A DNA stretch of 64,000 bases, taken from positions 5,892,001 to 5,956,000 of the forward strand of contig NC_079880.1 of NCBI RefSeq assembly GCF_029227915.1, written 5' to 3'. The notes under the pieces are model-generated. The model made no database searches, had not been told where the DNA came from, and was given only the letters and a program-made list of their open reading frames with translations. Below are positions 48,910-60,815 of this stretch, one piece after another. The position numbers and the translations under genes are program-made. This stretch comes from Hydractinia symbiolongicarpus. Its lineage: Eukaryota > Cnidaria > Hydrozoa > Anthoathecata > Hydractiniidae. How positions within the stretch are numbered: position 1 is the first letter of the stretch; each line of letters opens with the position of its first letter.

Positions 48910-50220
48910 TAATTTAAAAAATCGTTCTGGAAATGAGTTTTCTCCTTGGGTACTTTCTTTGTATACTTTTGACTATACGGGCCGAGTCCGGGATTTAGGG
49001 AAATCGCAGGTTTTCGTTTGCCGGCGATTAAACTGCTTTTATTCAGCGTCTCATCAAAAATGAAAACATTTTTGAAAACTACAAGTCTCATGCGTTTTAG
49101 TGGTGAAAAAGTAATTTAAAAAATCGTTCGGGAAATGAGTTTACTCCCTGGGTACTTTCTTTTTATACTTTTGACTATACGGGCCGAGTCCGGCATTTAC
49201 GGGAAATCGCAGGTTTTCGTTTGCCGGCGATTAAACTGCTTTTATTCAGCGTCTCATCAAAAATGAAAACATTCTTGAAAACTACAAGTCTCGTGCGTTT
49301 TAGTGGTGAAATAATAATTTAAAAAATCGTTTGGGAAATGAGTTTACGCCCTGGGTACTTTCTTTGTATACTTTGGCTATACGGGCCGAGTCCAGGATTT
49401 ACGGGAAATCGCAGGTTTTCGTTTGCCGGCGATTAAACTTCTTTTATTCAGCGTCTCATCAAAAATGAAAACATTTTTAAAAGCTACATGTCTCATGCGT
49501 TTTAGTGGTAAAAAGTAATTTAAAAAATCGTTCGGGAAATGAGTTTATACCTGGGTACTTTCTTTGTATACTTTTGACTATACGGGCCGAGTCCGGGATT
49601 TACGGGAAATCGCAGGTTTTCATTTGCCGGCGATTAAACTGCTTTTATTCAGCGTCTCATCAAAAATGAAAACATTTTTGAAAACTACAAGTCTCATGTG
49701 TTTAAGTGGTGAAAAAGTAATTTAAAAAATCGTTCGGGAAATGAGTTTACTCCCTGGGTACTTTCTTTGTATACTTTTGACTATACGGCCAAGCCCGGGA
49801 TTTACGGGAAATCGCGGGTTTTCGTTTGCCGGCGATTAAACTGCTTTTATTCAGCGTCTCATCAAAAATGAAAACATTCTTGAGAACTACAAGTCTCGTG
49901 CGTTTTAGTGGTAAAAAGTAATTTAAAAAATCGTTCGGGAAATGAGTTTACTCCCTGGGTACTTTCTTTGTATACTTTTGACTATACGGGCCAAGCCCGG
50001 GATTTACGGGAAATCGCGGGTTTTCGTTTGCCGGCGATTAAACTTCTTTTATTCAGCGTCTCATCAAAAATGAAAATATTTTTAAGAACTACAAGTCTTA
50101 TGCGTTTTAGTGGTGAAAAAATAATTTAAAAAATCGTTCTGGAAATGAGTTTACTCCCTGGGTACTTTCTTTGTATACTTTTGACTATACGGGCCGAGTC
50201 CGGGATTTACGGGAAATCGC
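48910..50220. repeat. 1311-bp duplicated block, copy 2
   Basis: Partner of 47091-48401. It ends at 50221 where CGCAGG replaces CGCGGG (48402). The first copy's next unit has a private TTAGCCGGCG that is not seen here. Confidence 0.9.
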
Positions 50221-51519
50221 AGGTTTTCGTTTGCCGGCGATTAAACTGCTTTTATTCAGCGTCTCATCAAAAATGAAAACATTCTTGAAAACTACAAGTC
50301 TCGTGCGTTTTAGTGGTGAAATAATAATTTAAAAAATCGTTTGGGAAATGAGTTTACTCCCTGGGTACTTTCTTTGTATACTTTTGACTATACGGGCCGA
50401 GTCCAGGATTTACGGGAAATCGCAGGTTTTTGTTTGCCGCCGATTAAACTTCTCTTATTCAGCGTCTCATCAAAAATGAAAACATTTTTAAAAACTACAA
50501 GTCTCATGCGTTTTAGTGGTAAAAAGTAATTTAAAAAATCGTTCGGGAAATGAGTTTACTCCCTGGGTACTTTCTTTGTATACTTTTGACTATACGGGCC
50601 GAATCCGGGATTTACGGGAAATCGCAGGTTTTCGTTTGTCGGCGATTAAACTGCTTTTATTCAGCGTCTCATCAAAAATGAAAACATTTTTGAAAACTAC
50701 AAGTCTCATGTGTTTTAGTGGTGAAAAAGTAATTTAAAAAATCGTTCGGGAAATGAGTTTACTCCCTGGGTACTTTCTTTGTATACTTTTGACTATACGG
50801 CCAAGCCTGGGATTTACGGAAAATCGCGGGTTTTCGTTTGCCGGCGATTAAACTTCTTTTATTCAGCGTCTCATCAAAAATGAAAACATTTTTAAAAACT
50901 ACAAGTCTTATGCGTTTTAGTGGTGAAAAAATAATTTAAAAAATCGTTCTGGAAATGAGTTTACTCCCTGGGTACTTCCTTTGTATACTTTTGACTATAC
51001 GGGCCGAGTCCGGGATTTACGGGAAATCGCAGGTTTTCGTTTGCCGGCGATTAAACTGCTTTTATTCAGCGTCTCATCAAAAATGAAAACATTCGTGAGA
51101 ACTACAAGTCTCGTGCGTTTTAGTGGTGAAATAATAATTTAAAAAATCGTTTGGGAAATGAGTTTACTTCCTGGGTACTTTCTTTGTATACTTTTAACTA
51201 TACGGGCCGAGTCCAGGATTTACGGGAAATCGCAGGTTTTCGGTTGCCGGCGATTAAACTTCTTTTATTCAGCGTCTCATCAAAAATGAAAACATTCTTG
51301 AGAACTACAAGTCTCGTGCGTTTTAGTGGTGAAATAATAATTTAAAAAATCGTTTGGGAAATGAGTTTACTCCCTGGGTACTTTCTTTGTATACTTTTAA
51401 CTATACGGGCCGAGTCCAGGATTTACGGGAAATCGCAGGTTTTCGGTTGCCGGCGATTAAACTTCTTTTATTCAGCGTCTCATCAAAAATGAAAACATTT
51501 TTAAAAACTACAAGTCTCA
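49900..51519. repeat. Long-range block, copy 1 (offset 12481 bp)
   Basis: Matches 62381-64000 at offset 12481 bp, about 62 monomers counting two shortened ones. Shared rare markers: TTTTTAAGAACTAC, CTTCTCTTATTC, CCGAATCCGGG, TTTGTCGGCG, ATGTGTTTTAG, GGCCAAGCCTGGG and GTACTTCCTTTG (50973/63454). A handful of differences are seen, for example GTCCGGG/GTCCAGG near 50200 and TTCGTGAG/TTCTTAAG near 51092. The second copy runs off the window. Confidence 0.85.
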
Positions 51520-51949
51520 TGCGTTTTAGTGGTAAAAAGTAATTTAAAAAATCGTTCGGGAAATGAGTTTACTCCCTGGGTACTTTCTTTGTATACTTTT
51601 AACTATACGGGCCGAGTCCAGGATTTACGGGAAATCGCAGGTTTTCGGTTGCCGGCGATTAAACTTCTTTTATTCAGCGTCTCATCAAAAATGAAAACAT
51701 TCTTGAGAACTACAAGTCTCGTGCGTTTTAGTGGTGAAATAATAATTTAAAAAATCGTTTGGGAAATGAGTTTACTCCCAGGGTACTTTCTTTGTATACT
51801 TTTAACTATACGGGCCGAGTCCAGGATTTTCGGGAAATCGCAGGTTTTCGGTTGCCGGCGATTAAACTTCATTTATTCAGCGTCTCATCAAAAATGAAAA
51901 CATTTTTAAAAACTACAAGTCTCATGCGTTTTAGTGGTAAAAAGTAATT
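51151..51949. repeat. Alternating dimer (2-mer) block
   Basis: Four successive units share ACTTTTAACTATAC and TTTTCGGTTGCCGG, markers otherwise seen only at about 56.0-56.3 and 63.7-63.9 kb. They alternate between type A (TTCTTGAGAACTAC, CTCGTGCG, GAAATAATAATTT) and type B (TTTTTAAAAACTAC, CTCATGCG, GTAAAAAGTAATTT), a 405-406-bp dimer. Confidence 0.82.
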
Positions 51950-52717
51950 TAAAAAATCGTTTGGGAAATGAGTTTACTCCCTGGGTACTTTCTTTGTATA
52001 CTTTTGACTATACGGGCCAAGCCCGGGATTTACGGGAAATCGCAGGTCTTCGTTTGCCGGCGATTAAACTTCTTTTATTCAGCGTCTCATCAAAAATGAA
52101 AACATTTTTGAAAACTACAAGTCTCATGCGTTTTAGTGGTGAAATAATAATTTAAAAAATCGTTTGGGAAATAGGTTTACTCCCTGGGTACTTTCTTTGT
52201 ATACTTTTGACTATACGGGCCGAGTCCAGGATTTACGGGAAATCGCGGGTTTTCGTTTGCCGGCGATTAAACTTTTTTTATTCAGCGTCTCATCAAAAAT
52301 GAAAACATTTTTAAAAACTACAAGTCTTATGCGTTTTAGTGGTGAAAAAATAATTTAAAAAATCGTTCTGGAAATGCGTTTACTCCCTGGGTACTTTCTT
52401 TGTATTCTTTTGACTATACGGGCCGAGTCCGGGATTTACGGGAAATCGCAGATTTTCGTTTGCCGGCGATTAAACTGCTTTTATTCAGCGTCTCATCAAA
52501 AATGAAAACATTCTTGAAAACTACAAGTCTCGTGCGTTTTAGTGGTGAAATAATAATTTAAAAAATCGTTTGGGAAATGAGTTTACTCCCTGGGTACTTT
52601 CTTTGTATACTTTTGACTACACGGCCAAGCCCGGGATTTACGGGAAATCGCGGGTATTCGTTTGCCGGCGATTAAACTTCTTTTATTCAGCGTCTCATCA
52701 AAAATGAAAACATTTTT
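51511..52717. repeat. Block duplicated at offset 4417 bp
   Basis: Matches 55928-57134 at offset 4417 bp. Shared markers include ACTTTTAACTATAC, TTTCGGTTGCC, TTGTATTCTTTTGAC (52403/56820), GACTACACGGCCAAGCC (52615/57032) and GGGTATTCG. After 52717 the relation continues at offset 4823 and then 5026 bp, so two and then one extra monomers were inserted in the right copy, at about 57.13-57.54 and 58.1-58.3 kb. Confidence 0.82.
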
Positions 52718-53304
52718 GAAAACTACAAGTCTCATGCGTTTTAGAGGTGAAAAAATAATTTAAAAAATCGTTCGGGAAATGAGTTTACACCCTGGGTACT
52801 TTCTTTGTATACTATTGACTATACGGGCCGAGTCCGTGATTTACGGGAAATCGCAGGTTTTCGTTTGCCGGCGATTAAACTTCTTTTATTCAGCGTCTCA
52901 TCAAAAATGAAAACATTTTTAAAAACTACAAGTCTTATGCGTTTTAGTGGTGAAAAAATAATTTAAAAAATCGTTCGGAAAATGAGTTTACTCCCTGGGT
53001 ACTTTCTTTGTATACTTTTGACTATACGGGCCAAGCCGGGATTTATGGGAAATCGCGGGTTTTCGTTTGCCGGCGATTAAACTTCTTTTATTCAGCGTCT
53101 CATCAAAAATGAAAACATCTTTGAAAATTACAAGTCTCATGGGCTATAGTGGTGAAATAATAATTTAAAAAATCGTTTGGGAAATGAGTTTGCTCCCTGG
53201 GTACTTTCTTTGTATACTTTTGACTATACGGGCTGAGTACGGGATTTACGGGAAATCGCAGGTTTTCGTTTGCCGGCGAGTAAACTTCTTTTATTCAGCG
53301 GCTC

Positions 53305-54494
53305 ATCAAAAATGAAAACATTTTTAAAAACTACAAGTCTCATGGGCTTTAGTGGTGAAATAATAATTTAAAAAATCGTTTGGGAAATGAGTTTACTCCC
53401 TGGGTACTTTCTTTGTATACTTTTGACTATACGGGCCGACTCCAAGATTTACGGAAAATCGCAGGTTTTCGTTTGCCGGCGATTAAACTTCTTTTATTCA
53501 CCGTCTCATCAAAAATGAAAACATTTTTAAAAACTACAAGTCTCATGCGCTTTAGTGCTGAAAAAATAATTGAAAAAATCGTTCTGGAAATGAGTTTACT
53601 CCCTGGGTACTTTCTTTGTATACTTTTGACTATACGGGCCGAGTCCGGGATTTACGGGAAATCGCAGGTTTTCGTTTGCCGGCGATTAAACTTCTTTTAT
53701 TCAGCGTCTCATCAAAAATGAAAACATTCTTGAAAACTACAAGTCTCATGCGTTTTAGTGGTGAAATAATACTTTAAAAAATCGTTTGGGAAATGAGTTT
53801 ACTCCCTCGGTACTTTCTTTGTATACTTTTGACTATACGGGCCGAGTCCAGGATTTACGGGAAATCGCAGGTTTTCGTTTGCCGGCGATTAAACTTCTTT
53901 TATTCACCGTCTCATCAAAAATGAAAACATTTTTAAAAACTACAAGTCTCATGCGCTTCAGTGCTGAAAACATAATTTAAAAAATCGTTTGGGAAATGAG
54001 TTTACACCCTGGGTACTTTCTTTGTATACTTTTGACTATGCGGGCCGAGTCCGGGGTTTACGGGAAATGGCGGGTTTTCGTTTGCCGGCGATTAAACGTC
54101 TTTTATTCAGCGTCTCATCAAAAATGAAAACATTTTTGAAAACTACAAGTCTCATGCGTTTTAGTGGTGAAAAAATAATTTAAAAAATCGTTCGGGAAAT
54201 GAGTTTACTCCCTGGGTACTTTCTTTGGCGGGTTTTCGTTTGCTGGCGATTAAACTTCTTTTATTCAGCGTCTCATCAAAAATGAAAACATTTTTAAAAA
54301 CTACAAGTCTCATGGGCTTTAGTGGTGAAATAATAATTTAAAAAATCCTTCGGGAAATGAGTTTACTCCCTGGGTACTTTCTTTGTATACTTTTGACTAT
54401 ACGGGCTAAGCCCGGGATTTACGGGAAATCGCAGGTTTTCGTTTGCCGGCGATTAAACTTCTTTTATTCAGCGTCTCATCAAAAATGAAAACAT
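53305..54494. repeat. Block duplicated at offset 5026 bp
   Basis: Matches 58331-59520. Shared markers include TATTCACCGTCTC, GCGCTTTAGTGCTGAAAA, GACTATGCGGGCC with CCGGGGTTTACGGG, and the shortened 158-bp monomer. Differences include CCTCGGTAC/CCTGGGTAC near 53806 and AATCCTTCGG/AATCGTTCGG near 54347. Confidence 0.85.
54214..54371. repeat. Shortened 158-bp monomer (45-bp deletion)
   Basis: CTTTCTTTG joins directly to GCGGGTTTTCG at 54227/54228. The 45 bp from TATAC to AAATG of the neighbouring unit type (the one with AAATGGCGGG at 54066) are missing, with TG shared at both ends. The loss removes dyad 1, dyad 2 and three CGGG motifs. The landmark distance 54214 to 54372 is 158 bp. Confidence 0.9.
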
Positions 54495-54542
54495 TTTTAA
54501 AAACTACAAGTCTTATGCGTTTTAGTGGTGAAAAAATAATTT

Positions 54543-55760
54543 AAAAAATCGTTCTGGAAATGAGTTTACTCCCTGGGTACTTTCTTTGTATACTTTTGAC
54601 TATACGGGCCGAGTCCGGGATTTACGGGAAATCGCAGGTTTTCGTTTGCCGGGGATTAAACTGCTTTTATTCAGCGTCTCATCAAAAATGAAAACATTCT
54701 TGAGAACTACAAGTCTCGTGCGTTTTAGTGGTGAAATAATAATTTAAAAAATCGTTTGGGAAATGAGTTTGCTCCCTGGGTACTTTCTTTGTATACTTTT
54801 GACTATACGGGCTGAGTACGGGATTTACGGGAAATCGCAGGTTTTCGTTTGCCGGCGAGTAAACTTCTTTTATTCAGCGGCTCATCAAAAATGAAAACAT
54901 TTTTAAAAACTACAAGTCTCATGGGCTTTAGTGGGGAAATAATAATTTAAAAAATCGTTTGGGAAATGAGTTTACTCCCTGGGTACTTTCTTTGTATACT
55001 TTTGACTATACGGGCCGAGTCCAAGATTTACGGAAAATCGCAGGTTTTCGTTTGCCGGCGATTAAACTTCTTTTATTCACCGTCTCATCAAAAATGAAAA
55101 CATTTTTAAAAACTACAAGTCTCATGCGCTTTAGTGCTGAAAAAATAATTGAAAAAATCGTTCTGGAAATGAGTTTACTCCCTGGGTACTTTCTTTGTAT
55201 ACTTTTGACTATACGGGCCGAGTCCGGGATTTACGGGAAATCGCAGGTTTTCGTTTGCCGGGGATTAAACTGCTTTTATTCAGCGTCTCATCAAAAATGA
55301 AAACATTCTTGAGAACTACAAGTCTCGTGCGTTTTAGTGGTGAAATAATAATTTAAAAAATCGTTTGGGAAATGAGTTTGCTCCCTGGGTACTTTCTTTG
55401 TATACTTTTGACTATACGGGCTGAGTACGGGATTTACGGGAAATCGCAGGTTTTCGTTTGCCGGCGAGTAAACTTCTTTTATTCAGCGGCTCATCAAAAA
55501 TGAAAACATTTTTAAAAACTACAAGTCTCATGGGCTTTAGTGGGGAAATAATAATTTAAAAAATCGTTTGGGAAATGAGTTTACTCCCTGGGTACTTTCT
55601 TTGTATACTTTTGACTATACGGGCCGAGTCCAAGATTTACGGAAAATCGCAGGTTTTCGTTTGCCGGCGATTAAACTTCTTTTATTCACCGTCTCATCAA
55701 AAATGAAAACATTTTTAAAAACTACAAGTCTCATGCGCTTTAGTGCTGAAAAAATAATTG
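54543..55760. repeat. 3-mer tandem duplication (609 bp, two copies)
   Basis: 54543-55151 matches 55152-55760, with near-identity running on to about 55868. Identity starts just after T54542/G55151, the TAA-to-GAA site. Shared markers are TTGCCGGGGATTAAAC (54646/55255), TTTGCTCCCTGGG (54769/55378), GGGCTGAGTACGGG, CCGGCGAGTAAAC and GGTGGGGAA-type units (AGTGGGGAAAT). TTTGCTCCC also occurs at 53190 in an older copy. Confidence 0.88.
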
Positions 55761-57134
55761 AAAAAATCGTTCTGGAAATAAGTTTACTCCCTGGGTACTT
55801 TCTTTGTATACTTTTGACTATACGGGCCGAGTCCGGGATTTACGGGAAATCGCAGGTTTTCGTTTGCCGGCGATTAAACTTCTTTTATTCAGCGTCTCAT
55901 CAAAAATGAAAACATTCTTGAAAACTACAAGTCTCATGCGTTTTAGTGGTAAAAAGTAATTTAAAAAATCGTTCGGGAAATAAGTTTACTTCCTGGGTAC
56001 TTTCTTTGTATACTTTTAACTATACGGGCCGAGTCCAGGATTTACGGGAAATCGCAGGTTTTCGGTTGCCGGCGATTAAACTTCTTTTATTCAGCGTCTC
56101 ATCAAAAATGAAAACATTCTTGAGAACTACAAGTCTTGTGCGTTTTAGTGGTGAAATAATAATTTAAAAAATCGTTTGGGAAATGAGTTTACTCCCTGGG
56201 TACTTTCTTTGTATACTTTTAACTATACGGGCCGAGTTCAGGATTTACGGGAAATCGCAGGTTTTCGGTTGCCGGCGATTAAACTTCTTTTATTCAGCGT
56301 CTCATCAAAAATGAAAACATTTTTAAAAACTACAAGTCTCATGCGTTTTAGTGGTAAAAAGTAATTTAAAAAATCGTTCGGGAAATGAGTTTACTCCCTG
56401 GGTACTTTCTTTGTATACTTTTGACTATACGGGCCAAGCCCGGGATTTACGGGAAATCGCAGGTTTTCGTTTGCCGGCGATTAAACTTCTTTTATTCAGC
56501 GTCTCATCAAAAATGAAAACATTTTTGAAAACTACAAGTCTCATGCGTTTTAGTGGTGAAATAATAATTTAAAAAATCGTTTGGCAAATGAGTTTACTCC
56601 CTGGGTACTTTCTTTGTATACTTTTGACTATACGGGCCGAGTCCAGGATTTACGGGAAATCGCGGGTTTTCGTTTGCCGGCGATTAAACTTTTTTTATTC
56701 AGCGTCTCATCAAAAATGAAAACATTTTTAAAAACTACAAGTCTTATGCGTTTTAGTGTTGAAAAAATAATTTAAAAAATCGTTCTGGAAATGCGTTTAC
56801 TCCCTGGGTACTTTCTTTGTATTCTTTTGACTATACGGGCCGAGTCCGGGATTTACGGGAAATCGCAGATTTTCGTTTGCCGGCGATTAAACTGCTTTTA
56901 TTCAGCGTCTCATCAAAAATGAAAACATTCTTGAAAACTACAAGTCTCGTGCGTTTTAGTGGTGAAATAATAATTTAAAAAATCGTTTGGGAAATGAGTT
57001 TACTCCCTGGGTACTTTCTTTGTATACTTTTGACTACACGGCCAAGCCTGGGATTTACGGGAAATCGCGGGTATTCGTTTGCCGGCGACTAAACTTCTTT
57101 TATTCAGCGTCTCATCAAAAATGAAAACATTTTT

Positions 57135-58330
57135 AAAAACTACAAGTCTTATGCGTTTTAGTGGTGAAAAAATAATTTAAAAAATCGTTATGGAAATGAG
57201 TTTACTCCCTGGGTACTTTCTTTGTATACTTTTGACTATACGGGCCGAGTCCAGGATTTACGGGAAATCGCAGGTTTTCGTTTGCCGGCGATTAAACTTC
57301 TTTTATTCAGCGTCTCATCAAAAATGAAAACATTTTTGAAAACTACAAGTCTCATGCGTTTTAGTGGTGAAAAAATAATTTAAAAAATCGTTCTGGAAAT
57401 GAGTTTACTCCCTGGGTACTTTCTTTGTATACTTTTGACTATACGGGCCGAGTACGAGATTTACGGGAAATCGCAGGTTTTCGTTTGCCGGCGATTAAAC
57501 TTCTTTTATTCAGCGTCTCATCAAAAATGAAAACATTTTTGAAAACTACAAGTCTCATGCGTTTTAGAGGTGAAAAAATAATTTAAAAAATCGTTCGGGA
57601 AATGAGTTTACACCCTGGGTACTTTCTTTGTATACTATTGACTATACGGGCCGAGTCCGTGATTTACGGGAAATCGCAGGTTTTCGTTTGCCGGCGATTA
57701 AACTTCTTTTATTCAGCGTCTCATCAAAAATGAAAACATTTTTAAAAACTACAAGTCTTATGCGTTTTAGTGGTGAAAAAATAATTTAAAAAATCGTTCG
57801 GAAAATGAGTTTACTCCCTGGGTACTTTCTTTGTATACTTTTGACTATACGGGCCAAGCCGGGATTTATGGGAAATCGCGGGTTTTCGTTTGCCGGCGAT
57901 GAAACTTCTTTTATTCAGCGTCTCATCAAAAATGAAAACATCTTTGAAAATTACAAGTCTCATGGGCTTTAGTGGTGAAATAATAATTTAAAAAATCGTT
58001 TGGGAAATGAGTTTACTCCCTGGGTACTTTCTTTGTATACTTTTGACTATACGGGCTGAGTACGCGATTTACGGGAAATCGCAGGTTTTCGTTTGCCGGC
58101 GAGTAAACTTCTTTTATTCAGCGTCTCATCAAAAATGAAAACATTTTTGAAAACTACAAGTCTCATGCGTCTTAGTGGTGAAAAAATAATTTAAAAAATC
58201 GTTAGGGAAATGAGTTTACTCACTGGGTACTTTCCTTGTATTCTTTTGACTATACGGGCCAAGACCGGGATTTACGAGAAATTGCGGGTTTTCGTTTGCC
58301 GGCGATTAAACTTCCTTTATTGAGCGTCTC
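57135..58330. repeat. Monomers including units inserted between duplicated blocks
   Basis: Six units. Two at about 57.13-57.54 kb and one at about 58.1-58.3 kb have no counterpart at the matching place in the 52.7-53.4 kb copy. The others correspond at offset 4823 bp, sharing TTTTAGAGGTG (52741/57564), ACTATTGAC and GTCCGTGATTT. Confidence 0.75.
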
Positions 58331-59239
58331 ATCAAAAATGAAAACATTTTTAAAAACTACAAGTCTCATGGGCTTTAGTGGTGAAATAATAATTTAAAAA
58401 ATCGTTTGGGAAATGAGTTTACTGCCTGGGTACTTTCTTTGTATACTTTTGACTATACGGGCCGAGTCCAAGATTTACGGGAAATCGCAGGTTTTCGTTT
58501 GCCGGCGATTAAACTTCTTTTATTCACCGTCTCATCAAAAATGAAAACATTTTTAAAAACTACAAGTCTCATGCGCTTTAGTGCTGAAAAAATAATTGAA
58601 AAAATCGTTCTGGAAATGAGTTTACTCCCTGGGTACTTTCTTTGTATACTTTTGACTATACGGGCCGAGTCCGGGATTTACGGGAAATCGCAGGTTTTCG
58701 TTTGCCGGCGATTAAACTTCTTTTATTCAGCGTCTCATCAAAAATGAAAACATTCTTGAAAACTACAAGTCTCATGCATTTTAGTGGTGAAATAATACTT
58801 TAAAAAATCGTTTGGGAAATGAGTTTACTCCCTGGGTACTTTCTTTGTATACTTTTGACTATACGGGCCGAGTCCAGGATTTACGGGAAATCGCAGGTTT
58901 TCGTTTGCCGGCGATTAAACTTCTTTTATTCACCGTCTCATCAAAAATGAAAACATTTTTAAAAACTACAAGTCTCATGCGCTTCAGTGCTGAAAAAATA
59001 ATTTAAAAAATCGTTTGGGAAATGAGTTTACACCCTGGGTACTTTCTTTGTATACTTTTGACTATGCGGGCCGAGTCCGGGGTTTACGGGAAATGGCGGG
59101 TTTTCGTTTGCCGGCGATTAAACGTCTTTTATTCAGCGTCTCATCAAAAATGAAAACATTTTTGAAAACTACAAGTCTCATGCGTTTTAGTGGTGAAAAA
59201 ATAATTTAAAAAATCGTTCGGGAAATGAGTTTACTCCCT

Positions 59240-59397
59240 GGGTACTTTCTTTGGCGGGTTTTCGTTTGCTGGCGATTAAACTTCTTTTATTCAGCGTCTT
59301 ATCAAAAATGAAAACATTTTTAAAAACTACAAGTCTCATGGGCTTTAGTGGTGAAATAATAATTTAAAAAATCGTTCGGGAAATGAGTTTACTCCCT
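59240..59397. repeat. Shortened 158-bp monomer, second copy
   Basis: Same CTTTCTTTG-GCGGG junction and the same TTTGCTGGCG change as the 54214 copy, at offset 5026 bp. Both copies therefore descend from one deletion event and were spread by the later block duplication. Confidence 0.9.
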
Positions 59398-60003
59398 GGG
59401 TACTTTCTTTGTATACTTTTGACTATACGGGCTAAGCCCGGGATTTACGGGAAATCGCAGGTTTTCGTTTGCCGGCGATTAAACTTCTTTTATTCAGCGT
59501 CTCATCAAAAATGAAAACATTTTTGAAAACTACAAGTCTCATGCGTTTTAGTGGTGAAAAAAAAATTAAAAAATCGTTCGGGAAATGAGTTTACTCCCTG
59601 GGTACTTTCTTTGTATACATTCGACTATACGGGCCAAGCCCCAGATTTACGGGAAAACGCGGGATTTCGTTTGCCAGCGAATAAACCTCTTTCATTAGGC
59701 GTCTCATCAAAAATGAAAACATCTTTGAAAATTACAAGTCTCATGGGCTTTAGTGGTGAAATAATAATTTAAAAAATCGTTTGGGAAATGAGTTTACTCC
59801 CTGGGTACTTTCTTTGTATACTTTTGACTATACGGGCCGAGTACGGGATTTACGGGAAATCGCAGGTTGTCGTTTGCCGGCGATTAAACTTCTTTTATTC
59901 AGCGTCTCATCAAAAATGAAAACATTTTTGAAAACTACAAGTCTCATGCGTCTTAGTGGTGAAAAAATAATTTAAAAAATCGTTAGGGAAATGAGTTTAC
60001 TCA

Positions 60004-60815
60004 CTGGGTACTTTCCTTGTATTATTTTGACTATACGGGCCGAGACCGGGATTTACGGGAAATTGCGGGTGTTCGTTTGCCGGCGATTAAACTTCCTTTA
60101 TTCATCGTCTCATCAAAAATGGAAACATTTTTAAAAACTACAAGTCTCATGGGCTTTAGTGGTGAAATAATAATTTAAAAAATCGTTTGGGAAATGAGTT
60201 TACTCCCTGGGTACTTTCTTTGTATACTTTTGACTATACGGGCCGAGTACGGGATTTACGGGAAATCGCAGGTTTTCGTTTGCCGGCGATTAAACTTCTT
60301 TTATTCAGCGTCTCATCAAAAATGAAAACATTTTTGAAAACTACAAGTCTCATGCGTTTTAGAGGTGAAAAAATAATTTAAAAAATCGTTCGGGAAATGA
60401 GTTTACACCCTGGGTACTTTCCTTGTATTATTTTGACTATACGGGCCGAGACCGGGATTTACGGGAAATTGCGGGTGTTCGTTTGCCGGCGATTAAACTT
60501 CCTTTATTCATCGTCTCATCAAAAATGGAAACATTTTTAAAAACTACAAGTCTCATGGGCTTTAGTGGTGAAATAATAATTTAAAAAATCGTTTGGGAAA
60601 TGAGTTTACTCCCTGGGTACTTTCTTTGTATACTTTTGACTATACGGGCCGAGTACGGGATTTACGGGAAATCGCAGGTTTTCGTTTGCCGGCGATTAAA
60701 CTTCTTTTATTCAGCGTCTCATCAAAAATGAAAACATTTTTGAAAACTACAAGTCTCATGCGTTTTAGAGGTGAAAAAATAATTTAAAAAATCGTTCGGG
60801 AAATGAGTTTACACC
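60004..60815. repeat. 2-mer tandem duplication (406 bp, two copies)
   Basis: 60004-60409 and 60410-60815 are adjacent copies. I noticed no substitution. Markers are CTTTCCTTGTATTATTTTGAC, GAGACCGGG, AAATTGCGGGTGTTCG, TTCATCGTCTC, AAATGGAAACATT and TTTTAGAGGTG. Identity stops at 60422/60828 (C/T). Confidence 0.9.

Noticed and set aside
2259-49091. Minus-strand open frames of 71-79 codons
   Set aside because: They are the complement of the same monomer segment, appear only in units lacking certain 1-bp changes, and show no recognisable protein features.
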